Positions 46,805 through 58,408 of a stretch of DNA of 64,000 bases are shown in pieces. A program made the position numbers and the translations under genes. Under the pieces are notes generated by a model. The model made no database searches, had not been told where the DNA came from, and saw only the letters and a program-made list of their open reading frames with translations. Position 1 is the first letter of the stretch; every line of letters begins with the position of its first letter. This DNA is from Planococcus citri (lineage: Eukaryota; Arthropoda; Insecta; Hemiptera; Pseudococcidae): NCBI RefSeq assembly GCF_950023065.1, contig NC_088678.1, positions 15,242,580-15,306,579 of the forward strand, read 5' to 3'.

Positions 46805-48670
46805 CGTGAAATTCAGGTACAATGTGCAAAATCATATCTACTCCTTTCAATGGTTTGATACCGAAGCAATTAAGTACAATAAAAATGACTTCTAAGAAAT
46901 CGCCGTAACAATATCGAATTAATTCAACGATTGGCTGATCTCGAGTCCGTATTAGATAATGTTATTTCGGCTCGTGAATATACACATGGTTTAATTAACG
47001 AAAGAAACCGTATCCTCGTACGAAATCACAGTTAACTTGACCCGAAGCAGAACTATACGTTATAAAATGAAAATGTGCCAGTCTACCGGTCAAATGCAGC
47101 AAAATCTCATCCAGCTTCAAAGTATACGAGATTCTCGTTAATCGAATCACTAAGATAATTTATATATTTGTTTTGATATAAATAAACATTCGTCTCAACG
47201 TATACCTACAGTCGTACACTGTTATATCTTATACAACTTGAGAAGACTTGCATCTTTGGAGAAAACGTGATGATTGAATTATTCGTCGATATCCGTAGCC
47301 GGCAATAACTTTGCACTTGGTATCGTGCGGAAATAATTTACACACGTTATTTGCATTGAATCATCTCCAAATTGACATCCACCTCTATTCGTACAGTGTT
47401 TAAGATTGTACCGCAATCGCACTCGCACTCGCAGGTTTTCAAACGATTCCCATCGTTTACCTTCATATACACGAGAGTTAGGTAAAGGTATCATAAGTTA
47501 ATGGAAAACCTCGTATTTTAATTTTCTTCGAGCATCTTTCCATAGTACCTCTACCTATACTACGTATAGAGAGATGACCTGTTCGCAGAGATTTAATTTC
47601 CGTCTCGAGTACCAGACCTTGTTGTAGGTACTACAAGTAGGTAGGTAGGTATTGCGGCGTTTTCAAACACTCTCAAGAGTGATTTGCTTTAGCTGCGAGT
47701 TGGATAATTTTTTGACATTAAACGGAGCATCTCGAGATATAAAAATTTATTGGTATCGAGAGATTCGTCGAAACTACACGAAGCATGCGGCACAATAAAC
47801 GAGCTCGTCGCGTCGAAATACCTTGAAAAAAACGTAACATTTTGGATTTTTCCCGATCTTTATTTTTTTTCCTCTTTAACGTGGCTCTTTCTATAACGAC
47901 CATTTATTTTATAGCGTCGTCATCATCGTATCACATTAAAAACTCAAACCACCCTGGTCCCCCCTCTTTGCCTCGATGATCGCGGTATCTTTCAATTTCT
48001 GCGCCAACTTACGACTTTTGTAGTACAAAGTCCGAGATACCACACTCGAGCCAATCAAACTGCCCCACGTACAAATATTGTTAACGATGATTGCGCTGCA
48101 CTGTCTCTCTTCCTCGGTGGTTTTTCTTATATACGAGGCACATCGTTGTTGAAGAAAAAAAATATATAAACCCGTTAATAAAATAAACCATTAAGTTTAT
48201 TGTTTGTCCATTAACGGGCGGGCAATACTTCATTAAAACACATTGTTCCCATTTCCAAAAAGGTGATAAAAACCTTCGAAGCGTGTTATAAAAATCATCT
48301 CGATACCGAAACGAGCGAGTGTACAATTAACTGGCCCGATGCGGCCATTTTTTCCCCTCTTAAGCCGAACGTATAGGATATTTTGGATGGGTAAGTACGC
48401 GGATGTGGAGTTGGAGTCGTGTCCTGAACACGATGATGTAATTCCAATTAGCATAATGCATTTTGGTAACAATTGGCCGAATTCACACGAGGATCTAGCG
48501 CCATTTGGCTATCGAAAGAGATGCGTGTGTAGTCGAAGTCGTGTTTCCGCCAAATAACGTCATCTCGTATGGGCATAGTACATCAAAAAGGGCTTAACTA
48601 CAGTTAATCGTATGTTTACCTTTGATCTAATTGGTTGGCTAATTTTTTTACTTTTATTTTTGGTCTTTGT
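46805..48670. other. Non-coding stretch, no gene supported
   Basis: Unique-looking, with CTAC/GTAG tetranucleotide patches near 47625-47652. Frames of 60-80 codons overlap on both strands; one on the minus strand at 47279-47494 has four cysteines but no signal sequence or family match I can defend. Confidence 0.45.
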
Positions 48671-48677
48671 TTTTAGG

Positions 48678-48970
48678 TAAGTGGACTTTGGATATTGTAC
48701 CGGAAGACTCGAAAAGTTGACTTTAAAAACTTCTTCGATAATTTTGACCAGGTAAGAGCCATAACGGATTTAAACCCATATTTTAGATTAAAAGACCAAG
48801 ATAACGTTAGCATCAAATCACAACTATTTGATACAAAAACCAGACAGATATCTGTACCCTTCATATGTACGTATTTTATTGACAAACGAAGAACATACTT
48901 ATTTATCCATTCTAAAGATAAGATTTACCAGCAGATTACATGCCAATCTCTTTCTCTTTCTCATCGTTAA
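48678..48970 (+). CDS. Possible short exon of unknown gene
   Basis: The sequence TTTGTTTTTAG before 48678 looks like a splice acceptor, and an open frame follows to the stop at 48968-48970, with residues such as KNFFDNFDQVRAI and VPFICTYFIDKRR. A CAG|GTAAGA donor-like site lies inside it at about 48749. Base use is a little less skewed than in neighbouring frames. No domain was recognised and no partner exon was found, so this may be chance. An overlapping frame upstream encodes a hydrophobic stretch that ends at a TAA near the same place. Confidence 0.2.
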
Positions 48971-49499
48971 ATCTCGAGCTTCTAATCATTTATAAACGAA
49001 TGCATTTTTACCTCAATACTTAACCTTATGCTTAAAACGGATATTTTTCTTTTACGAGCTTGTTTCACAACACGCATAAACTTTCAACAATAATAATAAT
49101 TTAATTACCGCACAACGCTCTAATTAACGTACCCAAGATATCGTGTGTAACTTCAACTAAGCTTAGTTAGACCGCGCGTATAGATAAAATCGGATCATTT
49201 CAAAGAGTCGTTTCAGACCAAATTGTCCAAAACGTGCTAAATTTTCGCATCAAGAGATCCGTTAATGCTTAACGTCGTCGTGTAGGTCAAGTATGTGCAT
49301 ATTTGGGGAAGGTTACGGAGGTTCTGATGATGGAGATTGACATGTAGGTAAGTACAGGGTGTTCTGAAATGGTTGTATATAAAAAACGTATTTATACGTA
49401 TTGCAGACAGACAGTGGATAAATTTTGATAAATTAATTCTAAAAAACTGTAAGCTACACAGCATTACTTATCAACTTTTTTGTCTTTGATTCAAATTAG

Positions 49500-50285
49500 A
49501 GTTGCCGGTGGCAAGGGATAGAAAAGTCAGATCAAAAAACAAAGTTGATATTTGAGCTTAGCACCACAAAAACCCTAACAAACGATATGTCACACGACAT
49601 CATCATTTTTTTACATTTTCAGACCGACATCAAATTGGGATGTCTGTAATTGGAGTTTGGAGGGCCAGATCAAAAAACTAAGTTGATATTCGGACTCGTT
49701 GCAAACAAAACCCAAACAAACGATATGTCACAAGACATTATCTCTTTTACTTGTTTTTGGGCCTTATGGGGGTGCTTGTGGTGGGGGATGGAAAGGTTAG
49801 ATCAAAAAACCAAGTTGATATTCGTATTCATCGCCTCTGAAACCTAAACAAACGATATGTCGCAAGATTACCTATATTTTTTTTGTCTTCTGGCTCAATT
49901 GAGGTGTTTGTGGTGGGGGTTGGGAGGGTCAGATCAAAAAACCAAGTTGATATTCGGACTTATCGTCTACAAAATCCAAACAAACGATATGTAACAAGAC
50001 ACCGTATTTTTTTTTCACTTTGTAGGTACCTAATTAAGACGCTTGGCTTATGGTGGGGGTTGAGAGGGTCTGATCAAAAAATAAAGTTGATATTCGAACT
50101 TATCACCTACAAAACCTAAACAAACGATATGTCACATGAGATTATTATTTCTTTCTTTGCCTTTGGATGAAATCAGGGTACGTGTGGTTGTGGGGGGCTG
50201 GGAGGGTCTGGTCAAAAAACGAGGTAGGTTTTTGAACTCAGCGCCCTCAAATATCTACCAAACGATACGTTACATGGCAGCATCA
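49500..50285. repeat. Tandem repeat, about 138-bp period, six units
   Basis: Each unit contains TGGGAGGGTCAGATCAAAAA, AAGTTGATATTCG and AAACAAACGATATGTCACA. Units begin near 49500, 49645, 49785, 49910, 50050 and 50185, with indels that shift the frames. The AACAAACGATATGT word also occurs alone near 38200. CAGGGTGTTC at 49354 lies about 150 bases upstream and may belong to the same repeat. Confidence 0.85.
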
Positions 50286-52825
50286 CCTATCTGTGATTTT
50301 CAGCTTTTATCAAAATTCACCCCCTCCTCCCCTTTGAAATATGGGTTCCATTATTACAAATTCTATGCAAGTACTTTGCTAACACAAATGTTAGGGTTGT
50401 TGTAAAGTTCTTCTGAAGATGATTTTATTACATTTATCAAGATTATGAGAAAAATTTTGATGATATTCTGCTTTCATAATGCGATTACCCTCCCCCTCCC
50501 CGACCCCTCCTCCTCCTCCTCCTTCTCCTCTCTTTTGGAGATTCTCAATCACAAGATTTTGGTGAAAAAATTCTAGAATGAAAAATGTTTTCCTTTTAAT
50601 GCTCTATAATATGTATTCAATTATATTTTCCAAAAGAGTCCATCCCTCCCTTCGCAATACAATTTTATGATCTAGGGTGACTTGCAAGATTTTCTCTTTT
50701 TTTTTTTAAATACACCTCTGCAAAAAAACTCATCCTAAAATTTTTTTTCAGGCTTCCACATTTTCTGTTTTGGGAATTTTTTGATATCTTCTGTGTAACT
50801 TTAGAAGTTATTCTAGTCTAAACTTTTTGGATTCATGACTTCTTTTGAAACTTTATTTTTTTCAAATTCGAGCACTAACTTCTTGAGTTCAAGCCTGAGG
50901 CCAAATGTTGTAATTGTAAAAACCAAAAATGTTCATTTTTTGGTGCTCCACAACTTTTCAAACCAAACTTTATGGGATCATAATTTTTTTGAAATTTTCA
51001 AATCAACTTTTTGAGCACATTGAGACATTTTCTCCTCAAAATCTGCTCCTTGCCTTTTCAAATGGGGTGGTTTTCGCACTATTTTCAAGTCCATCATCCA
51101 CCCCAGAGATAAAAATCAGTAGGTATAGTTCTTTGAAAAATAAGAAAACTACATAAAAATCCTGAATTATTACCTTACTGATCTTCAAATTGCACATTCT
51201 ATTAATCTTGTAGCATATAAATTCGTACTCACCTGAAACAAAAAAAAATAACATTGGATTAATTGATTTTATTCAATCATTTTCTACATAATTACAGGTA
51301 ATAGTACTCTATTAATTAACATTTTATCAATTGCAAAAAAGCTGAGTTGTTCAAAGGTATTTTTCCTGAAAAATTGACTTTAATTTGTGGAGTGGGCCAA
51401 ACTTTGAACAGCGATATTTATTCAGGAGGATCCTCATTTCAAATACTTTCAGCAAAGTTTACAAATTTACGAATCTTAGTATTTAATATTTCTTCAAGTT
51501 TCCCTCCACTTGGATTAATTTAAGACGTACCTAAACGTAAGTACATCCATAAAAAAAATCATAACAATAGAAAAATCCGACCTCAAAAAACCCACGACGA
51601 CGTTTTGTTTTCTTAACGACAAAGCGATCGATGCTGTGATTTTTTTTTTCTTCAATGTATACGTATCAAGTACCTACCCGAGATGAGTCGATCATCAATC
51701 AAGTCTTAAATAAAGATATTAACTCGTTTTATTAATTTTTATTACCCGGGTCGTCAATTAATAGCAATTAAAGATTACCTCTAACGGTATAATCTCGAGT
51801 ACAAGAGACGATTTTTTTTCTTTTAAACGCGTACCTTAACTTCGTATACCTTCCTTCCTACTACTTACGGTAATTAACTGGTAGGCTTGATAAGATGGCT
51901 ATAGCGGTAATTATGATTTACACGAGATAACTTATATGTATACGCGATACTACAGCTACAGTTGGAGAATACATATTGCCTATAATTAAACATCACTTTG
52001 TGCGCGCTTCTGCTCTTCTACCGACCGCCCACCTGTCTCTTTTGCTCGGTCGTCGTCGTCGTCGCGTCATCATCATCATCATCGTATATAAACATACCTA
52101 CAGTATAAACCGTGTGCAGTAATTAATAATGCATCGAAGAGCCATTTATATCGATGTAAACGCGGCGCGATGCTATAAAACGATATCGATATTTATGTAA
52201 TTGCGCCAAATTACCTACCAGTAATTTGATATCGATGTTGAAACATTGTTAATGTATCGAGCTCGATGACAAGAGATGAGTGAAAAGTATAATATGGCAT
52301 GATGGGCTGATGTGAGTTCAGTTTTACGTCTATCTAGGTACATGTGGTCGTATTGTTTACTCGAGAATATTGATTTATATCGTATGTACGAGTCTACGAG
52401 TATACGAGTAAGTACTCGTGTGGTGTACGAGGGAGAGAAGAACCTCTATGGGAATGAGCTAAGACATTATAGGTCAGTGTATGGGGATGAGGAGGAAAAG
52501 AGGGTGAATTTTTTTAGCATTTTTACGTTGGTTGTAGCTTGGCTATGCACGTATTTCGACTCGTAGCTTGTCAACTGTTTTCAAATCGATGAAGAGAATT
52601 TAAAATTGGAGACTGGAGTTTAAACTGATCTGTGTTTTCTTGTATTTTACTGAAATGTGCGGAAAAAATTCAAACGTGGTGAATTATTTCAAATATTTCT
52701 CTTTAAAATTGTGTGATTTTAGTCGATTCGATTCATTTTTGACCCAAGAAATGTTTCCAGAAATGATGCTTACTTTTTCTCACTTTTTTTTGTTTTGTTT
52801 TTTTTTTTCGTTAAAAAAAGGGGGT
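50286..52825. other. Non-coding stretch, no gene supported
   Basis: AT-rich with CCTCCTCCTCCTCCT at 50509-50523 and a CGTCGTCGTCGTCGCG...CATCATCATCATCATC microsatellite at 52042-52084. A block near 51227-51290 weakly resembles the dispersed repeat of 7.4 and 21.6 kb. A frame of 84 codons at 52312-52566 has no domain. Confidence 0.45.
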
Positions 52826-52829
52826 ACAG

Positions 52830-52925
52830 TAAAAAAGTCGCGAAAAAGATCGCAAAAGGCAGCGAAAAGGATCGCGAAAAGTCACGAAAAAGATCGCGAA
52901 AAATTGCGAAAAAAGATTCAAAAAT
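52830..52925. repeat. Short AAAAAGATCGCGAAAA-type array
   Basis: Five or six copies of AAAGATCGCGAAAAGTCGCG in 95 bp. It is the inverse complement of the CGCGATCTTTTTCGCGACTT motif inside the 57.3-kb element and a relative of the 8-kb array, so the motif appears in both orientations in the window. Confidence 0.75.
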
Positions 52926-53699
52926 TAAAAATATTTGAGCAATGAGCAAATATTTTTGCATAAAAAAAATTACAATGTGTATGTCCCGAAGCGAAGAAGA
53001 TATGCTTCTATTTTAAGCTACCCTGATTTACCTACATCGTTAGACTTCCTCCCCCTCCCCTCCATCTCATACTCTCTCTTTACTCTGGCACAGATGGAAG
53101 TCGAAAACAACGAATAAGGTAATTTACGCTGCAAAAGGGACACTAACAAGTTTTCCTGAGAGATCAATGAGTAATGGAAAAAAAGAATACATGCTACGAA
53201 GTCATTATAAATTATGCTGACTTGACGGTTTTATCCTTTATACGTATACAATACTTTGTACGTAGGTATGCGAAAGGACAATTTATGCATTAGCCTCGGT
53301 GTCTTCCTGCCCTTCTCACCCCCCCCCCCCCCCAATAACTTCATCGATGTATTCTGAATATATTTCGTAGGATAGGATTAAGTTATTCAAGTAAGAGGAA
53401 GTATTTTGTAGTTAGAAAGGTAAGCATTTGTAAATTAGGTACTGGCGAATGTAATCAAAATGTGTAATTGAATTTTTTCAAAATTATCATATTCCATAAA
53501 TATGTATTGGGTAAAAATGTATTTATTGTATTTATTTTTTGAGTTTGAAAAACAACTGGGAAATGGGGAGGAGAAAGGGGAGGTTGAAAAAATTAGCTAG
53601 CCAGTTATTCAAGAGGGAAAACATTTTTCTGGACAAGTTTGAAATTACGATCGCATTTTGAAGGACCAATTTTGACTCGATTACAGATGCAGCACAACA

Positions 53700-55200
53700 C
53701 GGTTCTTGAGACCGAATTTTTTTTTTCAATGCCTTCAAATCTTAAAGTATGTGATTGGGCAGATACAACCCTCAGAATTCTCTTTCTAGATCATATCTCC
53801 CTGCAAATCTGAGAGTTAGTTTTAACATGATAGAGAAAAAGTGTATTTTTGAGGGACCAAATGCTTTCAAAAAATGCTCTAAAACCACAAAATATTCGAT
53901 CAGACTGCGACAATTATTTCTGGAGTTTTTTTTCTGGGTCGTATGAAGGCCACTCTCCACATGATTGTAAATTGTGTTTTTTGAGGTCCAAAGTTGATAT
54001 ATATATTTGCATAAATAGAAAAATTACTCCCCAAAATCTCAAAATGAGTAATATTGGGAAGTCACAGCTCTGAGAATATTTTTTCTTAGTCAATTAGTCA
54101 TGTTTCAGCTTTTTCAACGTGAGTGAAAAAAATCGTTTTTTTTTTTTGTACTTTTTTAGCCCAAACTTTTTCAAAAAATGGCCTTAAACTCTCAAAATGA
54201 GCAATTGGGCAGCTACAATTTTGTAAATTTTGGTTTATATGTAGATCGTGTCACAGCTATCATATGTCTTGGGAACCACTTTCGACTTAAGTGAAAAAAA
54301 TATATATATATTTTTTGGAATTGAGATTTTTTTCAACAAAATTTCTCAAAATTTAAAAACATGCAATTTTGCAGCTGCATTTATAGGAAACTTTTTTCCA
54401 GATCATTTCAAGCATCCAACACATTTTGAGGACCATTTTTGACTTGAGTGAGAAAAAATGTAATTATTTTTAGAGGTCAGATTTTTTTTCAAATCATGTT
54501 TTGGGAACTATCTTCGACTGGAGTAAAAAAAAATAGATATTTTTGGGAGTTGGGATTTTTTTCAAAAAAATTTCCCAAAATTCAAAAACATGTAATTTTG
54601 CAGCTGCATTTACAGGAAACTTTTTTCTAGGTCATTATCAGCATCCAACACATTTTGAAGACCATTTTTGACTTGAGTGTGAAAAAGTGTATTTTTAGGG
54701 GTCAGATTTTTTTTTTCAAATCATGTTTTGGGAGCTACCTTCGACTTGAGTAAAAAAAAATTTTTTGGGTTCAGATTTTTTTCAAACAAATTTCTCAAAT
54801 TTCTCAAATGAACAATTTTGCAGCTAACAATTCCAGAAAACCTTTTTCCAGGTCATTTTCAGCATCCAACACATTTTGAGGACCATTTTTGACTCGAGTG
54901 AGAAAAAGTGTATTTTTAGGAGTTGAATTTTTTATTCGAATCATGTTTTGGGAACAATCTTCGACTCGAGTAAAAAAAATATATATTTTTTGGGGTTCAG
55001 ATTTTTTTCAAAAAAATTTCTCAAAATTTGAAACTGAGCAATTTTTTAGCCAACAATTCCAGGAAACTTTTTTCCAGCCAATTTTCAGCATCCAATGAGG
55101 GCCATTTTTGACTTGAATGAGAAAAAGTGTATTTTTAGGGGTACAGATTTTTTTCAAATTCCCCAAAATCTTTAAATAAACAATTTCCTGGGAAAAATGA
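53700..55200. repeat. Tandem repeat, about 225-bp period
   Basis: Units share CAGCATCCAACACATTTTGA (54408, 54640, 54860, and degenerate at 55087), GACCATTTTTGACTTGAGTG, AAATCATGTTTTGGGAAC and GCAATTTTGCAGCTGC. Spacing is 220-232 bp. Earlier copies from 53750 are more diverged. Frames through it (60-75 codons) are artefacts. Confidence 0.82.
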
Positions 55201-55279
55201 AAGTTGATCAATTTTGATAGAAATCTTGGTGCAATTTTGTGAAACTTTATTAACTTAGATTAAATTTATAAGTTGCAAG

Positions 55280-55450
55280 TTACGTAAATAGACTGGTTCC
55301 ACCATATCGTTTGATCAATTTAGATCAAGTTTGATATTACGACTCCCTACTTTGATCAAGTTATATCAACTTCGATACAACTGTTTCCTCTAAACTTTAT
55401 TAAGTTAGATCAAATGTTATGATCAACCTAGATCAAGTTATATATTTTAG
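55280..55450. repeat. GATCAA-rich short repeat cluster
   Basis: Repeated TTTGATCAATTTAGATCAAG-like words in 170 bp. A second cluster with TCTGATCAGATTTAATCA words lies at 56920-57170. Both look like simple, decayed repeats of palindromic GATC-containing words. Confidence 0.55.
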
Positions 55451-55804
55451 GCTTCAGTATAATCAATAGTGGCCCTAGAAAAATCATATTTAAAGCAATT
55501 CACGTGCATCATTATTCATTACAAATTTACAAGCACACATTGAAAACGATATTTAGCCCGAAACGCTACCTATTTTTTAACATACGAACGTCTACGTAGT
55601 TCCACGCGTATTTTTTTTTAACTGTACCTTATGGGTGAGCTTTCAAAGCAACTGACGTTACATTGTTTACCATCTACTCGTATACCCACAAAAATACGAA
55701 ATAAATTACGATAGGTATTGAATTTTCAGGCACGAAAACAGCACGTTTTCGAATCGTAAATTATCGTACGATGGATTAAATCACTTTTGATGCTCGTCTT
55801 CCTT

Positions 55805-56620
55805 ATGGGAAAACGTTCTTTAAATGCTGGCGTGTATTTATACATGATTGTAATGTTCTTACTGCTGCGATTTATTAAGCCATGACAAAGACAAATAATC
55901 ATGTACTAGATTTATTTCATATTTGGGTAAATATTCTGACGGAATATTTGAACATTTGGTTTTTAGCAAAAATACAAAACTCGATAAAGAATGACTCAAA
56001 ATCGCAGTTCATTTTTCAGAACGTACCTGTTACACGAGAGCAGTTTACAGCTAAAAAAATTATTTATAAAAATGTTGTTGCCCTGTGCGAAAACTCTTTT
56101 GGTATGTTTGATTTGGTTTGTCTGTGGATGTTCGTGCACTTACAGGGTAACCTCGGTCTGAAGTGGGGGATTTTCATCGTGAGTAAAATAAAAAACTTTC
56201 GTACTTTTTTGTTGGAATTTTTCAAAAAAAAAAAAAAAAAAAAAAAAAAATGAAAAAAATCGTGATTACAGTTTTGAAAAAAAAATATAAAAAATCACGT
56301 CCAATTATGAACTTCGAAGATGTACCTATAATTTTCCACTCGTATATTTCAGAGTCAATTTTTGTTCGAGTAGTTCCGGGTCCAGCTCTGTAGACACGTA
56401 TTGTGGTCGACTAGATTCCAGTTGGAGTGGTGCGGAAGCTCATGGCAGGTGAGATCTATTGGAGTTTGTTACGGTTCCCGGTGACCCAACGGATTTGCTG
56501 ATTTGGTATTACAATAATGCCGCTTGTTCTCCAAGTTACGCGGAACCAGAGTTTCCCCCTGCGAAGATTCAGAGGGCAAGGAAGAGGGATGCGGTGAAAG
56601 GCTTCTTTGGTTTTGGATAA
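55805..56620 (+). pseudogene. Secreted cysteine-rich protein, cluster copy 1 (relic)
   Basis: Two exons of the cluster family are recognisable. Exon 1 (about 55805-55926) opens with a hydrophobic signal-like stretch (MGKRSL...YMIVMFLLLRFIK), then hits a stop; its end ATTTGGGTAAATATT aligns with the exon ends of copies 2 and 3 but has an extra G. Exon 2 starts at 56353 after TTTCAG, at the same phase as its relatives, and keeps the C-x12-C spacing (residues FCSSSSG...DTYC) and the late LIWYYNNAAC motif. An in-frame TGA lies at 56450-56452 and three core cysteines are gone. The frame then runs to TAA at 56618-56620 with a KGFFGFG tail. An alternative signal-like frame begins at 56072. A functional splice form is not excluded. 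Confidence 0.6.
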
Positions 56621-56919
56621 ACGTCGGTGTATTGAAATTAGTTTAAACTAAAGCGAGTCGATGGACAATGTTCCCTCGGTACTTCTTCTTTCTACACTTC
56701 AAAGTTTCAAATTTTTAATTTTAAAAAAAATCGTAAAAATGGATTCAATGTGAGTAGATATTTTCACCTCAATATATTTCAAAATTCATTTTCATATTCG
56801 ACTGATTTATTAATTTTCATTATGCAACCCTGAACCCTGAGATTTAAGGAAACTGAAAAAAAATGTTTTATGGACTGAAAGTTGAGCTGAAAATAGCATT
56901 TTTCAGCTGTTCAGATAAG

Positions 56920-57170
56920 CACAGATCTATAATCTGATTTGATCAGGCACGTCGAACCAGATCTGATCAGATTTAATCAAATTAATCTGAACAGGTTTAA
57001 TAATATATTATAATCAGTTCTGATCACTTTCTTTAGAATTCTATCTGTTCAGATAAACACAGGTCTGATCTGATCTAATCCTGAATAAACAGATTCAAGC
57101 AGATGTAATTAAAATCTAATCAGATCTAATCAATTTCAATCAAATTCAAATCTGATAATTTTCATCTTGA
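56920..57170. repeat. TCTGATCAGATT-type repeat cluster
   Basis: Repeated GATCTGATCAGATTTAATCA-like words in about 250 bp, rich in GATC palindromes. Non-coding. Confidence 0.6.
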
Positions 57171-57323
57171 TGAATGTGACACATTTGTGAAATTGAAAGA
57201 TACCTAATTCCCAATTAAATTTTTCAAATTTTCAGCAACGATTCGACAGAAGGACCCTTATCTGTCATTTGTTGTGATTTTATTTCAAAATTTAGCTAAG
57301 AACTTTATCATACCTAATGAGTG

Positions 57324-57771
57324 CAGGGTGTCTACCAAAACTTGATGTTCAAAAATTGCTAATTTTGCAATCTTTTTTCGCGACTTTTTGCGATCTTTTT
57401 AGCAACTTTTCGCGATCATTTCCGCAACCCTTCGTGATCTTTTTCGCGACTTTTCGCGATCTTTTCCCGATCTTTTCGCGATCTTTTCCCGCAACTTTTC
57501 GCGATCTGTTTCGCGACTTTTCGCAATCTTTTTCGCGACTTTTCGCAATCTTTTTCGCGACTTTTCACAATATTTTTCGCGACTTTTAGCGGTACATATT
57601 TTTCGCGATATTTTTCGCTACTTTTCGCGACTTTTTGTCTGTACCATTATTTTTAACAAAAAAAAAAAAAAAAAAAAAAAAACAAGTCTGGACGATTTTT
57701 AGCGATTTTTTGGCGATCTTCAATAGAAATCGCAACTTTTTCACGACTTTCACGACCTGGTAAACACCCTG
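57324..57771. mobile_element. CAGGGTGTC-type element, 448 bp, both ends present
   Basis: Left end CAGGGTGTCTACCAAAAC and right end GGTAAACACCCTG are inverted copies. The interior is a CGCGATCTTTTTCGCGACTT array (57370-57650), a 25-base A run (57658-57682) and further units. No clear target duplication was found. It is the most complete example of the family seen at 7669 and 21848. The Phe/Arg-rich frame across it is an artefact. Confidence 0.8.
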
Positions 57772-58123
57772 TAATGCTATATTTTGCTACTACTAGTTTC
57801 CTCTTCTTATCTCACCTTACATACACATAATAATTTTTCATTTGCGTTTCAACTTCAAGCCATTCCCATAATTACACAATTTTTGAACAAAACGAAACAA
57901 GTGTTATGCGATTTTTCATCGTATGTACATGGCAAATTCACAGTAGGTACATATTAAGCAAAAAAAAATCCTATTTAATAATTTACAAAACGTAACATGG
58001 TCGCATGTTTTTTCCCTCATTGTAACTGCTGAAGTGTTTGTAGATAATTTTTAATCAAAGTTGTATGCTGGATACGTAAAATATTAGCACATTTTTCGGC
58101 GGCCCCCCCAAACCACATATGTA

Positions 58124-58364
58124 CAGGTGTCGGCATAAGTTAGTATTCTGATTTGCACAAACGAAAATTTTTTCAAATGAAAATGATTTTTTTTTCTGTA
58201 GTGACATAGCGGGGGAAAAAACTATTATTACCAAAGTGTTGGTGGGACTTCCACGAACACAACGCCTTACCTACAACACCTTCTATCTACTCATTACACA
58301 CAACTGAGTGTTGAAAAGAACGCATCAGTTTTTGAATACGAATACTAACTTATGCCGACCCCTG
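58124..58364. mobile_element. Tc1/mariner-like MITE, 241 bp, just upstream of cluster copy 2
   Basis: Inverted ends CAGGTGTCGGCATAAG and CTTATGCCGACCCCTG extend into AGTATTC/GAATACT, about 24 bp with one or two mismatches. TA flanks both sides (58122-58123 and 58365-58366), as expected for Tc1/mariner elements. It encodes nothing. Its right end lies 44 bases before the start codon of copy 2, so it occupies what should be promoter or 5' leader sequence. Confidence 0.88.
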
Positions 58365-58408
58365 TATTTGTGGAAATAGGTGTGTAATTTCATTGGTAAA
58401 GATTCATA

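Noticed and set aside
47279..47494. Minus-strand frame with four cysteines, briefly considered a member of the cluster family
   Set aside because: Lacks C-x3-C, x12 and x8 spacings and a signal peptide; wrong strand relative to the cluster.
55882..56253. Plus-strand frame of 123 codons ending in poly-lysine
   Set aside because: It crosses the intron of the cluster copy 1 relic and ends in an A run; likely chance.
57317..57589. Phe/Arg-rich frame of 90 codons
   Set aside because: Translation of the CGCGATCTTTTT array inside the CAGGGTGTC element.
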